Shown piece by piece: positions 6,232-14,801 of a DNA stretch of 15,948 nucleotides (the first letter of the stretch is position 1; each line of letters starts with the position of its first letter). Position numbers and translations under genes: made by a program. The notes beneath the pieces are model-generated. The model saw only the letters and a program-made list of their open reading frames with translations. It was not told the origin of the DNA and did not search any database. Source of the DNA: DASUZD01 sp036377055 (GTDB taxonomy: Bacteria > Actinomycetota > Thermoleophilia > Gaiellales > Gaiellaceae); assembly GCA_036377055.1 (NCBI GenBank), contig DASUZD010000204.1, forward strand, positions 1 to 15,948, in the 5' to 3' direction.

Positions 6232-7424
6232 ATCTGCCAGGCGCCGTCGCGAAGGACTGGCACCCGCTCGCCGGAGCGCGTGATCCCGGTCACGGCGACG
6301 TCGTCGGCGCCGATCATGAAGTCGATGTGGATCGCGCTCCGGTTGATGCGGTGACGATCCTCGTCCGCGACCGAGACGTCGTACGCGCTGCCGAGCGCGA
6401 GGTGGCTGGCGGCGTTTTCGTCGAGGAGGGTGTTCAGGAAGACCGTGTCGAGGCGGCCGATCCGGCTGTCGCGATCGACGAGCGCGACCTCGCCGAGCCG
6501 GACCGCCCCATCGTCCACGGCCACGCGCCCGCGCAGCGCGTCGACGTTCTCGTCGGCGTCGATCCGAACGACGCGCCCGGCCTCGAACGTCACGATCAGT
6601 CCCCGGACGAGCGCGCCCTCGACGTCCAGCGGCTTCGTCGACCGGACGACGCCGTCGGCGCGCAGCGGGTCGGGCGTCGTGTTCACCTCCTCCGAGGGGA
6701 TGTTCGCCATGTGGACGATCCCGTCGACGGTCTCGAGGCGCGCGGCTTCCCAGCGCGAGGTGGGGAGGAGGCCGATCGTCAGGTCGGTGCCCGGCCCCTC
6801 GAAATGGAGCGCGTCGAAGCGGCGGTCGTCCAGCGTCCGAGCGATCGCCGCGAGCGCGTCCGCGCGCTCGGCCCAGGCGGCTGAGGCGTCGGGCTCGTCG
6901 AGCCGGCAGACGTACCGGACCTGCTCCTCGAGCCGTGCGAGCGCCTCCTCGAGCTCGAGGCCCGGGTGGACGTTGGCCGCCCACCGCTGCGTGGGAAACG
7001 GGACGACGGTCCAGTTCGTCGAGCGGTCGTTCACGATCGAGAGGATCTCGGGGACGTACGGCAGCCCGTCGCGGCCGCACAGCTCGGGGTCGAGCCCTTC
7101 GAGGATCCCGGGCTCGGGGTTCGGCTGGATGCTGATCCGCGCGCCGCGAAGCTCACCGAGGCCGAGCCAGCGCTGGCCGTGCCAGGGCGGGACGTACGAG
7201 AGCGTCTCCGGGTCGCCGTGCTCGATCCGGTGCCGCTTGACCGTGCCGTCGAAGTAGCCGGGGTCGACGAACCTCGCCCCGCGGCGGTAGGCGCAGTCCG
7301 CGATCTCACGGACGAGCGGCGCGCACTCGACTGCGGCTGCGATCGCGACCACCTGCCCCGGCTGGACATTGGCGCCGGTGACGACGGCCAAGTGGGCGAG
7401 CTTGCGCAGGAGGTCGTCGTCCAC
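6228..7424 (-). CDS. M29-family metal-dependent aminopeptidase (AmpS/thermophilic aminopeptidase)
   Basis: M29 enzymes remove N-terminal residues from peptides in the cytoplasm with two metal ions. All ligands of the family can be placed: glutamate in NIPSEEVNTTPD (245/246), E312 in GEVALVD, H341 in ASHLALG, Y348 in SAYDVS, and H366 and D368 in AIHIDFMIG. The 398-residue length is typical. There is no signal peptide. The start is a GTG (7422-7424). The gene lies 26 bp downstream of the S9 peptidase gene on the same strand, so the two are probably one operon for finishing peptide breakdown. It converges with the P-domain gene, with overlapping stop codons. Confidence 0.92.
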   Translation of the reverse strand: MDDDLLRKLAHLAVVTGANVQPGQVVAIAAAVECAPLVREIADCAYRRGARFVDPGYFDGTVKRHRIEHGDPETLSYVPPWHGQRWLGLGELRGARISIQPNPEPGILEGLDPELCGRDGLPYVPEILSIVNDRSTNWTVVPFPTQRWAANVHPGLELEEALARLEEQVRYVCRLDEPDASAAWAERADALAAIARTLDDRRFDALHFEGPGTDLTIGLLPTSRWEAARLETVDGIVHMANIPSEEVNTTPDPLRADGVVRSTKPLDVEGALVRGLIVTFEAGRVVRIDADENVDALRGRVAVDDGAVRLGEVALVDRDSRIGRLDTVFLNTLLDENAASHLALGSAYDVSVADEDRHRINRSAIHIDFMIGADDVAVTGITRSGERVPVLRDGAWQI

Positions 7425-7450
7425 GGCGCTCGCAGGCTACAGACGCCGTG

Positions 7451-9382
7451 CTACAGGTAGCGCTCGAACCACGCGAGGATGCGCTCGAGCCGGTCGACGC
7501 GACGGTCGGGCCGGCCGCCGGCGAACATCAGGTGCGACTCGCCGGGGTAGCGCACCATCTCGACCGGACGGCCGAGCTTGCGGAGCGTCGCGAAGACGAT
7601 CTCGCTCTGCTCCGGCGGGCAGCGGAGGTCGTTCTCGCACTGGAGCAGGAGGAGCGGCGCCTCGTTGCGGTGGATCTCGGTCGAGGGCGACCGATCCGCG
7701 AGGCGGTCGCGGCCGTCGCCGAGGCCGCCGACGCCGGCCGCGACCTCTGCGATCCACGCGCCGAAGTCGCCGGTGCCCATGAAGGCGGCGAGGTCGGTGA
7801 CCGGGTTCTCGCTCACGGCGGCTGCGAACCGGCCCGGGTGGTGCCCGAGCAGCCAGTTGGTCATGTACCCGCCGTACGAGAGCCCGAGGAGGCCGATCCG
7901 CCGCGGGTTCGCGAGACCTTCGTCGATCGCCCAGTCGACGACGCGCATCAGGTCGTCGTCGTCGTGCCCGCCCCACTCGTGCTCGATCCCTCGAGTGAAG
8001 TTCTGGCCGTAGCCGGCCGAGCCGCGCGGGTTCGCGTACAGCACCGAGAAGCCGGCGTCGGCGAGCGCGAGCGTCTCGAGCCACGGCGCCGGGCCGTGCG
8101 CGAGATGCGGGCCGCCGTGGATGTGGAGGACGAGCGGCGCGCGCCTCCTCCGCCGGGCGCGCACGAGCCATGCGTCGAGCTCGTGTCCGCCGGAGTGCGG
8201 GATCCGAAGCGACTCGGGGTCGCGGCGCGACCGTGCGAGCCAGCGCCCTCCGTCGCGCGTCAGCCGGCGCAGGCCGCCCTCGACCGCGTAGACCTCCGCG
8301 CCGCTCCCGCCGTCGGTCGCGACGGTCGCGAGCCTGCCGCCGCCCGTGGCCAGGTGGGAGCAGACGACTTCGCCTGACGTGAGACGTTCGGCGCTTCCGT
8401 CGGCGCCGAAGCGGTAGACGTGGCTCTCGCCGCGGTCGCAGACGACGCCGGCGAGGTTGTCGTCGTCGAGCCAGAGCACGTCGGCGAAGCGCGCCGAGAA
8501 GTCGTGCAGGTCGCCCGTAGTCAGGAAGCCGATCGACCGGTCGAGCTCGGGCGCGAGGCGGCGCGGCCGGCTGTTCTCCACGAGGAAGAGGTACGTGTTC
8601 GCCCACGCGGGGCGGAGCTCGGGCGGCTCGTCGACCCCGATCAGCGCGAGCCGGCCGCCGCGCGACCAGCCGAGCGCGGCGACCTCGCTCGGCAGCTCGG
8701 CCAACGGCTCGGGATCGCCTCCGCCAGCCGGAACGGACCACGCCTGCGGGAGCTCGAGCAGCGCGGCCTCCGGACGAAGGTCGGCGACGAAGCCGATCCG
8801 CTCGCCGTCGGGCGACCACGCCGCGCCGAAGACATCGACGTCGGGCGCCGTAAGCCGTCTCGGCTTCCCGCCGTTCGGCCGCGCGAGCCAGATCGAGGTC
8901 GCCTCGTCGCGGACGCCGGCGCCGTCGAGCCGCCACGGAAGGACGTCGATCCGCCGCGCGACCGGGTCCTCCCGGTCGCCCACGCTGAAGCGCGGCTCGC
9001 CGCTTCCGGCGAGGAGCAGCAGCCGCCGGCCGTCGGGCGACCAGCGCGCGTCGGCGACGTCGGCGTCGGGCGCCCGCAGCTCTCGCGGCTCGCCGCCCTC
9101 GAGCGGCAGGAGCCATGCGCGGCTCTTGCCGGAGCGCCGCGAGAGGAAGACGAGCGAAGAGCCGTCGGGCGAGAAGCGCGGCCGCGCGTCGAGCTCGCCG
9201 TTCGTCAGCTGCTCGGGCCGGCCGCCGCGCCACGGGACGCGCCAGAGCCGCTTCCGGTACGCGTTCCCTTCGATCGTGCGCCGCGTGTAGACGACCCACT
9301 CCCCGTCCGGCGAGACGTCGAGCTCCTGGATCTGCACCTGCCGCAACAGGTCGCGCGGCCGGAACTGGCGACGCTCGGGCAT
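7451..9382 (-). CDS. S9-family prolyl oligopeptidase/acylaminoacyl peptidase
   Basis: The 643-residue serine peptidase has an N-terminal beta-propeller (about 15-390) with repeated WD40/TolB-like blades containing SPDGxx (SPDGEW, SPDGSS, SPDGRR, SPDGER), and a C-terminal alpha/beta hydrolase domain (about 395-643). The catalytic triad is visible: S502 in GLSYGGY, D585 in QCENDLRCP and H617 in GESHLMF; the oxyanion region is HIHGGPH. There is no signal peptide, so a cytoplasmic role on short or acylated peptides is likely. The start is an ATG (9380-9382). A Nudix gene starts 29 bp away on the opposite strand, so any promoters overlap or lie within the genes. It is the first gene of the probable operon with the M29 aminopeptidase. 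Exact specificity within S9 cannot be read from sequence. Confidence 0.93.
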   Translation of the reverse strand: MPERRQFRPRDLLRQVQIQELDVSPDGEWVVYTRRTIEGNAYRKRLWRVPWRGGRPEQLTNGELDARPRFSPDGSSLVFLSRRSGKSRAWLLPLEGGEPRELRAPDADVADARWSPDGRRLLLLAGSGEPRFSVGDREDPVARRIDVLPWRLDGAGVRDEATSIWLARPNGGKPRRLTAPDVDVFGAAWSPDGERIGFVADLRPEAALLELPQAWSVPAGGGDPEPLAELPSEVAALGWSRGGRLALIGVDEPPELRPAWANTYLFLVENSRPRRLAPELDRSIGFLTTGDLHDFSARFADVLWLDDDNLAGVVCDRGESHVYRFGADGSAERLTSGEVVCSHLATGGGRLATVATDGGSGAEVYAVEGGLRRLTRDGGRWLARSRRDPESLRIPHSGGHELDAWLVRARRRRRAPLVLHIHGGPHLAHGPAPWLETLALADAGFSVLYANPRGSAGYGQNFTRGIEHEWGGHDDDDLMRVVDWAIDEGLANPRRIGLLGLSYGGYMTNWLLGHHPGRFAAAVSENPVTDLAAFMGTGDFGAWIAEVAAGVGGLGDGRDRLADRSPSTEIHRNEAPLLLLQCENDLRCPPEQSEIVFATLRKLGRPVEMVRYPGESHLMFAGGRPDRRVDRLERILAWFERYL

Positions 9383-9411
9383 ACGCCGAATCTAACGGGC
9401 AACATCACGCC

Positions 9412-9855
9412 GTGAGGCAGCCACTCGAGGTGCTGATCTTCGTCCGCCGCGGACCAGAGGTGCTGGTCGTGCATCGCGCGGCCTATCTCGGCTCGTACTG
9501 GCACTCGATCGCAGGCGGAGTCGAGCCGGGCGAGACGGAGCTGGAGGCGGCCATACGCGAGCTGCGCGAGGAGACCGGGATCGACGCGCGCGACGACCTG
9601 GTCGCGATCGGCCACCGCTTCACGTACTCGCTCGACGAGGATCCGCCGGAGCGGCGGGCGCTGTTCCCGCCTGGCACGACGGACGTCGAGGTCGAGACGT
9701 TCGTCGCCGTCGTGCCCGAAGGCTGGGAGCCCGAGCTCGACCACGAGCACGACGACTATCGCTGGTGCACGCCGGCCGAGGCGCGCGAGCTGCTCTTCTG
9801 GGACGACGTCAAGGACGCGCTTGCTCGTGCCCTTCGAGCTTCGGGTTCGACGTAG
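9412..9855 (+). CDS. Nudix hydrolase
   Basis: The Nudix box G-x5-E-x7-REUxEExGU is intact as GGVEPGETELEAAI followed by RELREETGI (residues about 35-57), giving the Mg-binding helix that cleaves nucleoside diphosphate-linked compounds. The 147-residue length and a HSIAGGVEPGE context resemble the dNTP/dihydroneopterin-triphosphate pyrophosphatase (NudB-like) branch, but the substrate is not determinable. The GTG at 9412 is the start that precedes the first conserved strand (PLEVLIFVRR); no Shine-Dalgarno is visible, so it may be leaderless. The gene is divergent from the S9 peptidase and tail-to-tail with the small minus-strand gene. Confidence 0.9.
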   Translation: MRQPLEVLIFVRRGPEVLVVHRAAYLGSYWHSIAGGVEPGETELEAAIRELREETGIDARDDLVAIGHRFTYSLDEDPPERRALFPPGTTDVEVETFVAVVPEGWEPELDHEHDDYRWCTPAEARELLFWDDVKDALARALRASGST

Positions 9856-9864
9856 TAGGGCGCG

Positions 9865-10104
9865 TCAGGAAAGCGGGACGATTCCGGGCGGGCGCTGCAG
9901 CCGTACGCCAAACCGTGCGAGGGCCGAGTGGAGCGCTTGGTAGCGGTCGCGGCGCGCGACGGCGAACGCGGAGCGATCGTCCGCAAGGTCGGCGATCATC
10001 CGTTCGTGGTACTTCGCATACCAGGCGGCGGCGCCAAGCAGCGCATCGAGCTCCGCGTCCGAGAGCTCGCGCAGTCGTTCCAGACGAACGGGATCGGCGG
10101 CCAC
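9865..10104 (-). CDS. Small helical protein of unknown function
   Basis: This is a 79-residue reading frame starting at a GTG (10102-10104). The sequence is predicted helical and looks genuine: RLERLRELSDAELDALLGAA, then AWYAKYHERMIADLADD and a basic stretch with DRYQALHSALARFG. It has no signal peptide, membrane segment or motif that I recognise. The gene sits tail-to-tail with the Nudix gene (9 bp between stops) and head-to-head with the restriction-modification gene (56 bp between starts). Divergence from an R-M gene invites the idea of a controller protein, but there is no helix-turn-helix evident and I do not propose that function. Composition and position support coding; a spurious frame remains possible. 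Confidence 0.55.
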   Translation of the reverse strand: MAADPVRLERLRELSDAELDALLGAAAWYAKYHERMIADLADDRSAFAVARRDRYQALHSALARFGVRLQRPPGIVPLS

Positions 10105-10160
10105 GACTGCGATGCTAACGCCGCGACCGGTTGGACCTGCGGCGGCTTCGAGGAGAAACC

Positions 10161-12707
10161 GTGCCGAAAGTGAAGCCGCCGAAGCTCGACGCTCGACTGC
10201 TAGCCCTCCAAGCCGTCATCGATGATCATGCGCGGATTTTCGGCGCGCTCGTGCCGGGGGCACGCAACGTGCGGCAGTACCTTGACGCACGGCCGTCCCG
10301 TGCCGATGAGGAGATCCTCACGGAACCGATCCTGCGCGGGATCATCACACGCGTCCTCGGGTTCGGAACCGGGCGCATCCTCGAGCAACTTGGCTCCTCC
10401 GGCCGGAAGCCCGACTTCACGCCTGAAGACCTGATTGCGCACTCATTCGTCTTCGACGCGAAGAGCTCGGACGAGAATCTGGACCGACACGAATCGCAGA
10501 TCCGCGGATACATGGATCAGCGCAGGCTCGACTACGGCGTGCTCTTCAACCTGCGCGAGGTTCGAATCTTCGCTCGCGACCGCACTGGATACGATCGAAG
10601 CCTCTCGTTCCCGATCCTTCCGCTGTGGCACGAGGCGCGGGGAGAGGCGCTTTCGGGAGAGGAGTACGAGCGGTTTCTCGCCTTCTGCTCTCGCTTCTCG
10701 TATCGCGAGGTCACGCTCGAACAGAAAGCGCGCTACATCGCGCAGCAGGAGCCGTGGTCGCAGCGGTTCGCACTCGGGGAAAGCCTCGAGATCGACGTCG
10801 AGGCCCTCGTGGAGAGGCTCCGCCGTCTGTCGGTCGATCTGGCGGAAGACGCTGGTGCTCAGATCGAGCAGCTCGAGGCTTACCTCGCATTGAACGAAAC
10901 GCAGGGTCGTAGCCTTCAGGAAGAGCTCGAGCTGCTGGCCGAGGATCTCGCGCCGGGAACCAATCCCGAGGCACTTCCGACCACGATCGAAGGCTGGCGC
11001 TCCGGCACCGGCGTGGCGAGTGCCGTCTGGGACCGGTACCTACAGCGCGTCGCCTATCTCACGCTCGCCCGGATCCTCCTTTATCGGGCGTGGGAGGATG
11101 TCGAATTCACACGGTCGTACCTTTACGACGGCGGGTTCGACCAGTGGTACGAAGCCCTCGGCCGCAACGCTCGGGACCTTCTCGACGAGGCATTCGCGCA
11201 CGGAGCCCAGCGGTACTCCTGGCTCTTCGGCCGAGAGAACAACTATGCCTGGTATCGCCCCCGGGAGAGAGCGATCGTCGACGTCTTGTACGCGCTCGCG
11301 CCGGAGCCTCTCGGGAAGCTCGACGCCGACGTACTCGGGTCCCTCTACGCGACATACGCCCAGGAGATTGACCGAGACCGGCTCGGCCAGTTCTTCACGC
11401 CGCGCGACGTCGTCAAGTTCATGCTCGATCGCGTCGGCTTCTCTGGCGCCGACGCGGTCTTTCGGGTCGAAGGTGACAAGCGAAAGCCGCGGCGGATCCT
11501 CGACTTCGCGACCGGCTCCGGTGGATTCGTGGTCGAGTCGGCACGCAGGATCATCGACGCCGTTGGCGCCGAGCAAGGCGACGCAACCGGGCTCCGCGAG
11601 GCGCTCGAAGCGATCGTCCGGGGGCTGTCGGGAGGTGAGATCAGCCCGTTTCCGTACTACCTGACCGAGATCAACCTGTTGCTTCAGGTCTCGCGCGTAC
11701 TTGGTCCGCTCCATGCTTCGCACCACGATCCGCCGCCGTTCGGCGCGCTCGGCGTCCTCCCGATCGACACACTCACGACGAAGCGGTCGGCCGACCAGAG
11801 CCTCGAGCTCGAACCTGAGCTCCGCGCGGATCGTGCCGAGGTCATCGCAGACGACCGGTTCGGCCTCGTCCCGCTCGATGGCGACAAGCGTCGGATCTAT
11901 CGCGAGCGCTTGCGCCCGGACGCGGGCTTCGATCTAGTTCTCGGGAACCCGCCGTACGTCGCGGAGGCGAACAACAAGCCGCTCTTCGATCGGCTCCGCG
12001 CCATACCAGCGTGGCAAGGGATCTACCGAGGCAAGACCGACTACCTCTACTACTTCCTCTGGCTTGCGGTCGAGAAGCTTGCGCCAGGCGGGCGCCTGTG
12101 CGTGATCACCCCGGCTGGCTGGATGAACGCTGGCGTCGCGGACTTCCTTCGGGAGAAGCTCGCTTCGGAGCTGACGCTCGAAGAGCTCTTTCTCTTCGGC
12201 AGCTACAAGCTCTTCGCAACGTCTCACGCAGCTCCGACTCCGACGGTCGAAAGCGCGATCCTCGTCGCGACGAAGGAGCCGGCGCCGAAGGGGCACAAGC
12301 TGCGGGTCGTTGCTCTCGAGGACGAGCTCACGGCGCCGTCGGATCGGCACGCGCTACTTGAGGAAATGGCGCTGCGCGCCGGAGGCCGCGCTGGTCGCCG
12401 CGGCGGTGTCCATGTCCACGACGTGCCGCAGACGGCACTGCGCCCGGAGTATCCGTGGCCCGTGAAGTTCGGCGCGAAAGATCTCGCTACCCGCGTCGTG
12501 GCGCACCTCCAGGGACTTCTCGACGAGAAGGAAGCAGAACCACTTGAGCAGTCGTGGAAGGTGTTTCAAGGAATCCAGACCGGCGCCGACGCGTACACCC
12601 GGAGGATTGATAAGCGGCTCACGGCTGAGGATCGGGCTGCGCTGGCGCAAAGGGGGCGTACGGCTCGGAGAGCCTGTCCTCGAGTTGCCCCCTGGGGCCG
12701 AGTGTGA
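10161..12707 (+). CDS. Type IIG-like restriction-modification enzyme, N-terminal nuclease and adenine methylase part (frameshifted)
   Basis: The frame holds the nuclease and methylase halves of a single-chain R-M protein. Residues about 84-101 fit a PD-(D/E)xK site: PDFTPED, then FVFDAKSS. A helical linker leads to the N6-adenine methylase: LGQFFTPRDVVKFML (about 408), motif I DFATGSGGF (about 447) and the catalytic NPPY (about 595). Start: GTG 10161 is preferred over TTG 10131 because GAGGAG lies a few bases upstream. The frame is broken in AAA-GGGGG (12649-12656). Removing one G continues it into the frame ending at 13791, giving a 1,209-residue protein, normal for Type IIG. As written, translation stops at 12707 after about 18 aberrant residues. 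No separate methylase, specificity or BREX genes are present, so it acts alone. Confidence 0.85.
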   Translation: MPKVKPPKLDARLLALQAVIDDHARIFGALVPGARNVRQYLDARPSRADEEILTEPILRGIITRVLGFGTGRILEQLGSSGRKPDFTPEDLIAHSFVFDAKSSDENLDRHESQIRGYMDQRRLDYGVLFNLREVRIFARDRTGYDRSLSFPILPLWHEARGEALSGEEYERFLAFCSRFSYREVTLEQKARYIAQQEPWSQRFALGESLEIDVEALVERLRRLSVDLAEDAGAQIEQLEAYLALNETQGRSLQEELELLAEDLAPGTNPEALPTTIEGWRSGTGVASAVWDRYLQRVAYLTLARILLYRAWEDVEFTRSYLYDGGFDQWYEALGRNARDLLDEAFAHGAQRYSWLFGRENNYAWYRPRERAIVDVLYALAPEPLGKLDADVLGSLYATYAQEIDRDRLGQFFTPRDVVKFMLDRVGFSGADAVFRVEGDKRKPRRILDFATGSGGFVVESARRIIDAVGAEQGDATGLREALEAIVRGLSGGEISPFPYYLTEINLLLQVSRVLGPLHASHHDPPPFGALGVLPIDTLTTKRSADQSLELEPELRADRAEVIADDRFGLVPLDGDKRRIYRERLRPDAGFDLVLGNPPYVAEANNKPLFDRLRAIPAWQGIYRGKTDYLYYFLWLAVEKLAPGGRLCVITPAGWMNAGVADFLREKLASELTLEELFLFGSYKLFATSHAAPTPTVESAILVATKEPAPKGHKLRVVALEDELTAPSDRHALLEEMALRAGGRAGRRGGVHVHDVPQTALRPEYPWPVKFGAKDLATRVVAHLQGLLDEKEAEPLEQSWKVFQGIQTGADAYTRRIDKRLTAEDRAALAQRGRTARRACPRVAPWGRV

Positions 12708-13791
12708 CGAACCGTGGGCGAGTCACGAGGGCTTCTTGGTTCGCTCGCCAGAGTCTCGCGGGCTCCTCTACGCCGCGATCGACGATAGCGACTTCACGAA
12801 CCTGGTGGTGATTCGAAAGGACCCGCCTGCGCCGATCCTCAGATACGTCGAACAGTGGCGTCCGCTACTCGCGACACGAGCGGAGATTTCGCGCAACCCA
12901 CGGAGGCGGTGGTGGGAACCAACCTGGCCCAGGAGCCGCTCGGACATGGGCTCGCCGAAGGTAATTGCCCTCTACAGAACAGACCGAGGGCGATTCGCGC
13001 TCGATGAGTCGGGCGAGTGGCAACCGTCGATTAAAGCCACGCTTGTGGTGGGGCGCACCGGAGGCGCTCCGGTTGCGTACCTCTGCGGAGTGCTCAACAG
13101 TGAGCTCCTCGACCTCTGGTACGCCGTGCGCGGCAAGAACCCGCGAGACGTATGGCGGAACTACGAGCCGAAGCGAATGAACGAGATGCCGTATCGGCCT
13201 CCGCCGGATGATGCGCGAGGTGCCCGTGTTGCGAATCTCGTCCGCGCTGTGGCCGCAAACCGGCGACAGCTCCTCCCACATCGCAAAGCATTCCGTGGTC
13301 TGGAGCGTGTCGTGAAGGATCCGTGGTCGACGGGACCCGTTCAGGTCGACGAGGCGGGGCTCCTGGCCGAGCTCCCGGCGGCAGAAACGGTCTCGCTTCG
13401 TATCGACCCACATCTCGAGGTCGCGCTCGAGGATCCTGGTCGAGCCCGCGTCACTCGAGCTGCACCCGACGAGCTCGAGCTCCGCCGGGGGCGAGCCAAG
13501 GTGGGAGTTGTCCGCGGCGACCCGGCGCGGCTTGACATTCTCGAGCAGGTGCTCGGCGCGCGGACGGACGAGCGAGTCGCAGAAAACGCCCTTCCGAAGG
13601 ATCTTGTGCGGTTCCGCGAGCTTGCGGACCAGCGCCGCGTTCTCGTCGACAACTTGCTCGCAGAAGGTCGTCGCCTCGTGGAGGAGGTCGAGCGGCTCGT
13701 CTGCGCCCTATACGACGTTCCTCCCGATCTAACCGACGAGGTCGTCGCACACGCCGTGAAGCGCGCGGCCGCGACCTCCGGCGCCGACTAG
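12655..13791 (+). CDS. Type IIG-like restriction-modification enzyme, C-terminal specificity part (out of frame with its 5' half)
   Basis: This frame continues the upstream protein after the single-base shift: VRLGEPVLELPPG joins smoothly to ALAQRG. It contains a TaqI-C-like target-recognition region, including the family-typical IDDSDFTNLVVIRKD, YLCGVLNSELLDLWY and a following NEMPYRPP, where such enzymes choose between staying bound to or reading the DNA base. A helical C-terminal part (about 13550-13788) with RRLVEEVERLVCALYDVPPD closes the protein, as in Type IIG and PglX-like enzymes. It has no plausible start of its own: a TTG at 12544 is out of register with the real protein, and the first ATG in frame is at 12946. 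It is therefore a fragment of the 10161 gene, not a separate gene. The target sequence cannot be predicted. Confidence 0.8.
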   Translation, partial: GVRLGEPVLELPPGAECDEPWASHEGFLVRSPESRGLLYAAIDDSDFTNLVVIRKDPPAPILRYVEQWRPLLATRAEISRNPRRRWWEPTWPRSRSDMGSPKVIALYRTDRGRFALDESGEWQPSIKATLVVGRTGGAPVAYLCGVLNSELLDLWYAVRGKNPRDVWRNYEPKRMNEMPYRPPPDDARGARVANLVRAVAANRRQLLPHRKAFRGLERVVKDPWSTGPVQVDEAGLLAELPAAETVSLRIDPHLEVALEDPGRARVTRAAPDELELRRGRAKVGVVRGDPARLDILEQVLGARTDERVAENALPKDLVRFRELADQRRVLVDNLLAEGRRLVEEVERLVCALYDVPPDLTDEVVAHAVKRAAATSGAD

Positions 13792-13821
13792 ACTGCGCGT
13801 CGATGACGACGGTGGTCTTCC

Positions 13822-14582
13822 GTGGCCGTCGCGCGACGCTTCTCGAGCTCGCGCCCGCACGGCCGGCACTTCCTCCGCAGTAGGAGGCTCGTCGAGGCGC
13901 TGGTCGCGGACGCCGGGGTAGGCGCCGGCGATCTCGTCCTGGACCTCGGCGCCGGCGAGGGTGCGCTGACGGCGAGCTGTCGCGGCGGGCGGGTCGCGTC
14001 TGGGCGGTCGAGCTCGATGACGCGCTCGCCGACGGGCTGCGGTGTCGCTTCGCCGGGACGAACGTGACGGTGCTTCACGCCGACGCGACGCGGGTCCGCT
14101 GGCCGGACGAGCCGTTCAGGGTGGCCGCGAACGTTCCGTTCGATTGCACGACGGCGATCCTGCGCGCGCTCCTCGACGACCCGTGCGTGCCCCTCGTCGC
14201 GGCCGATCTCGTCGTCCAGTGGGAGCTCGCGGCGAAGCGCGCGGCGGTCTGGCCGAGCACGTTGGCCAGCATCTACTGGGGCGCGTGGTACCGCTTCGCG
14301 CTCGTTCGCCGGCTGCCGCGGTGCGCGTTTGCGCCGCCGCCGTCGGTCGACGCAGGCGTCCTGCGGATCGAGCGGCGGGAGGAGCCTCTCGTTCCGGTTC
14401 GCGAGCACGCCGCGTACCGCACGTTCGTCAAGCGCGGCTTCGCGGCAGGCCGGCCGCTCGTCCCGCCGCTCGCCTTCAAGCGCCTCGGCCGGGAGCTCGG
14501 CTTCGTCCCGAACGCGCGTGCCCGAGACCTCGACGCGGCGCAATGGGCGGCGTTGTTCGCGTCGTCAGTGCGTCGGCGCTAA
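13822..14582 (+). pseudogene. Erm/KsgA-family rRNA adenine N6-dimethyltransferase, frameshifted
   Basis: The first part (13822-13974) reads HGRHFLRSRRLVEALV then VLDLGAGEGALT, motif I of the Erm/KsgA family. After about 13974 the family sequence continues one frame over: RVWAVELDDALADGL, DATRVRWP, the catalytic NVPFDCTTAILRALL, and FAPPPSVDAGVLRIERR, ending at 14582. Adding one G after 13974 (GCGAG to GCGGAG) restores AELSRRAGRVW and a 253-residue protein, the usual Erm length. The NVPF-x-TT form and short C-terminus favour Erm (23S A2058, macrolide resistance in known members) over KsgA, but this is inference. The start is GTG 13822. As written, the first frame stops at 14067 and a GTG at 14064 could start only the second half, which lacks the SAM-binding motif. 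It is an error or a real lesion. Confidence 0.8.
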
Positions 14583-14587
14583 GCCCG

Positions 14588-14603
14588 CCGCTCCCCTGAG
14601 CGG
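14588..14603 (+). terminator. Hairpin after the Erm-like gene, possible terminator
   Basis: CCGCTC-CCCT-GAGCGG forms a 6-bp stem with a 4-base loop, 5 bp after the TAA of the Erm-like gene. There is no T-run after it, so it could act only as a weak or factor-assisted terminator, or as a 3' end stabiliser. Confidence 0.35.
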
Positions 14604-14611
14604 AGCGTGGG

Positions 14612-14696
14612 CCTTCCGTCCGGGACCGGACGTAGAGTCTCAGCTGGATCGAAGGCTGAGCGTCGCCCGACGGCTCAGGTCGCCCCAGACGGAAGG
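14612..14696 (+). ncRNA. Candidate switching RNA: multibranch fold with mutually exclusive hairpins
   Basis: A 9-bp outer stem pairs CCTTCCGTC (14612-14620) with GACGGAAGG (14688-14696). Inside, CGTCCG-GGAC-CGGACG (14617-14632) competes with the outer stem. Segment A CTCAGC (14639-14644) pairs with B GCTGAG (14655-14660), but B can instead pair with C GCTCAG (14673-14678), extended by GTC/GAC. A/B and B/C cannot coexist, which is the logic of an attenuator. No U-tract is present and no known RNA family is recognised. Confidence 0.4.
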
Positions 14697-14761
14697 AGGA
14701 GCGTACAGCGGAAAAAAACAGAAAGTTACTGAGCCCCTGCGGATGCCTCCTCCGCGGCGCG

Positions 14762-14782
14762 CTGCGAAGGCTCCGTTCGCAG
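14762..14782 (+). other. Perfect 7-bp hairpin upstream of the Cas2-like gene
   Basis: CTGCGAA-GGCTCCG-TTCGCAG has a perfect 7-bp stem with a 7-base loop. Just before it another hairpin, GCGGA/TCCGC (14739-14743 with 14751-14755), encloses seven bases. Both lie in the untranslated stretch before the Cas2-like gene and follow an A7 run (14712-14718) that is odd for such GC-rich DNA. A role as leader RNA structure is possible; none is demonstrated. Confidence 0.4.
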
Positions 14783-14801
14783 GTCTCGATTACTCGTCCA
14801 T

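Noticed and set aside
4705..7080. 791-codon open frame on the minus strand
   Set aside because: It is arginine/alanine-rich, antisense to the methyltransferase and P-domain genes and partly out of frame with the aminopeptidase; a GC-driven shadow.
7437..9299. 620-codon frame on the minus strand over the S9 peptidase
   Set aside because: Same strand, wrong frame; low-complexity R/A-rich translation beside a frame with a complete catalytic triad.
12652..12656. Classic phase-variable homopolymer in the R-M gene
   Set aside because: Five Gs is short for efficient slippage; kept only as one of several explanations for the frameshift.
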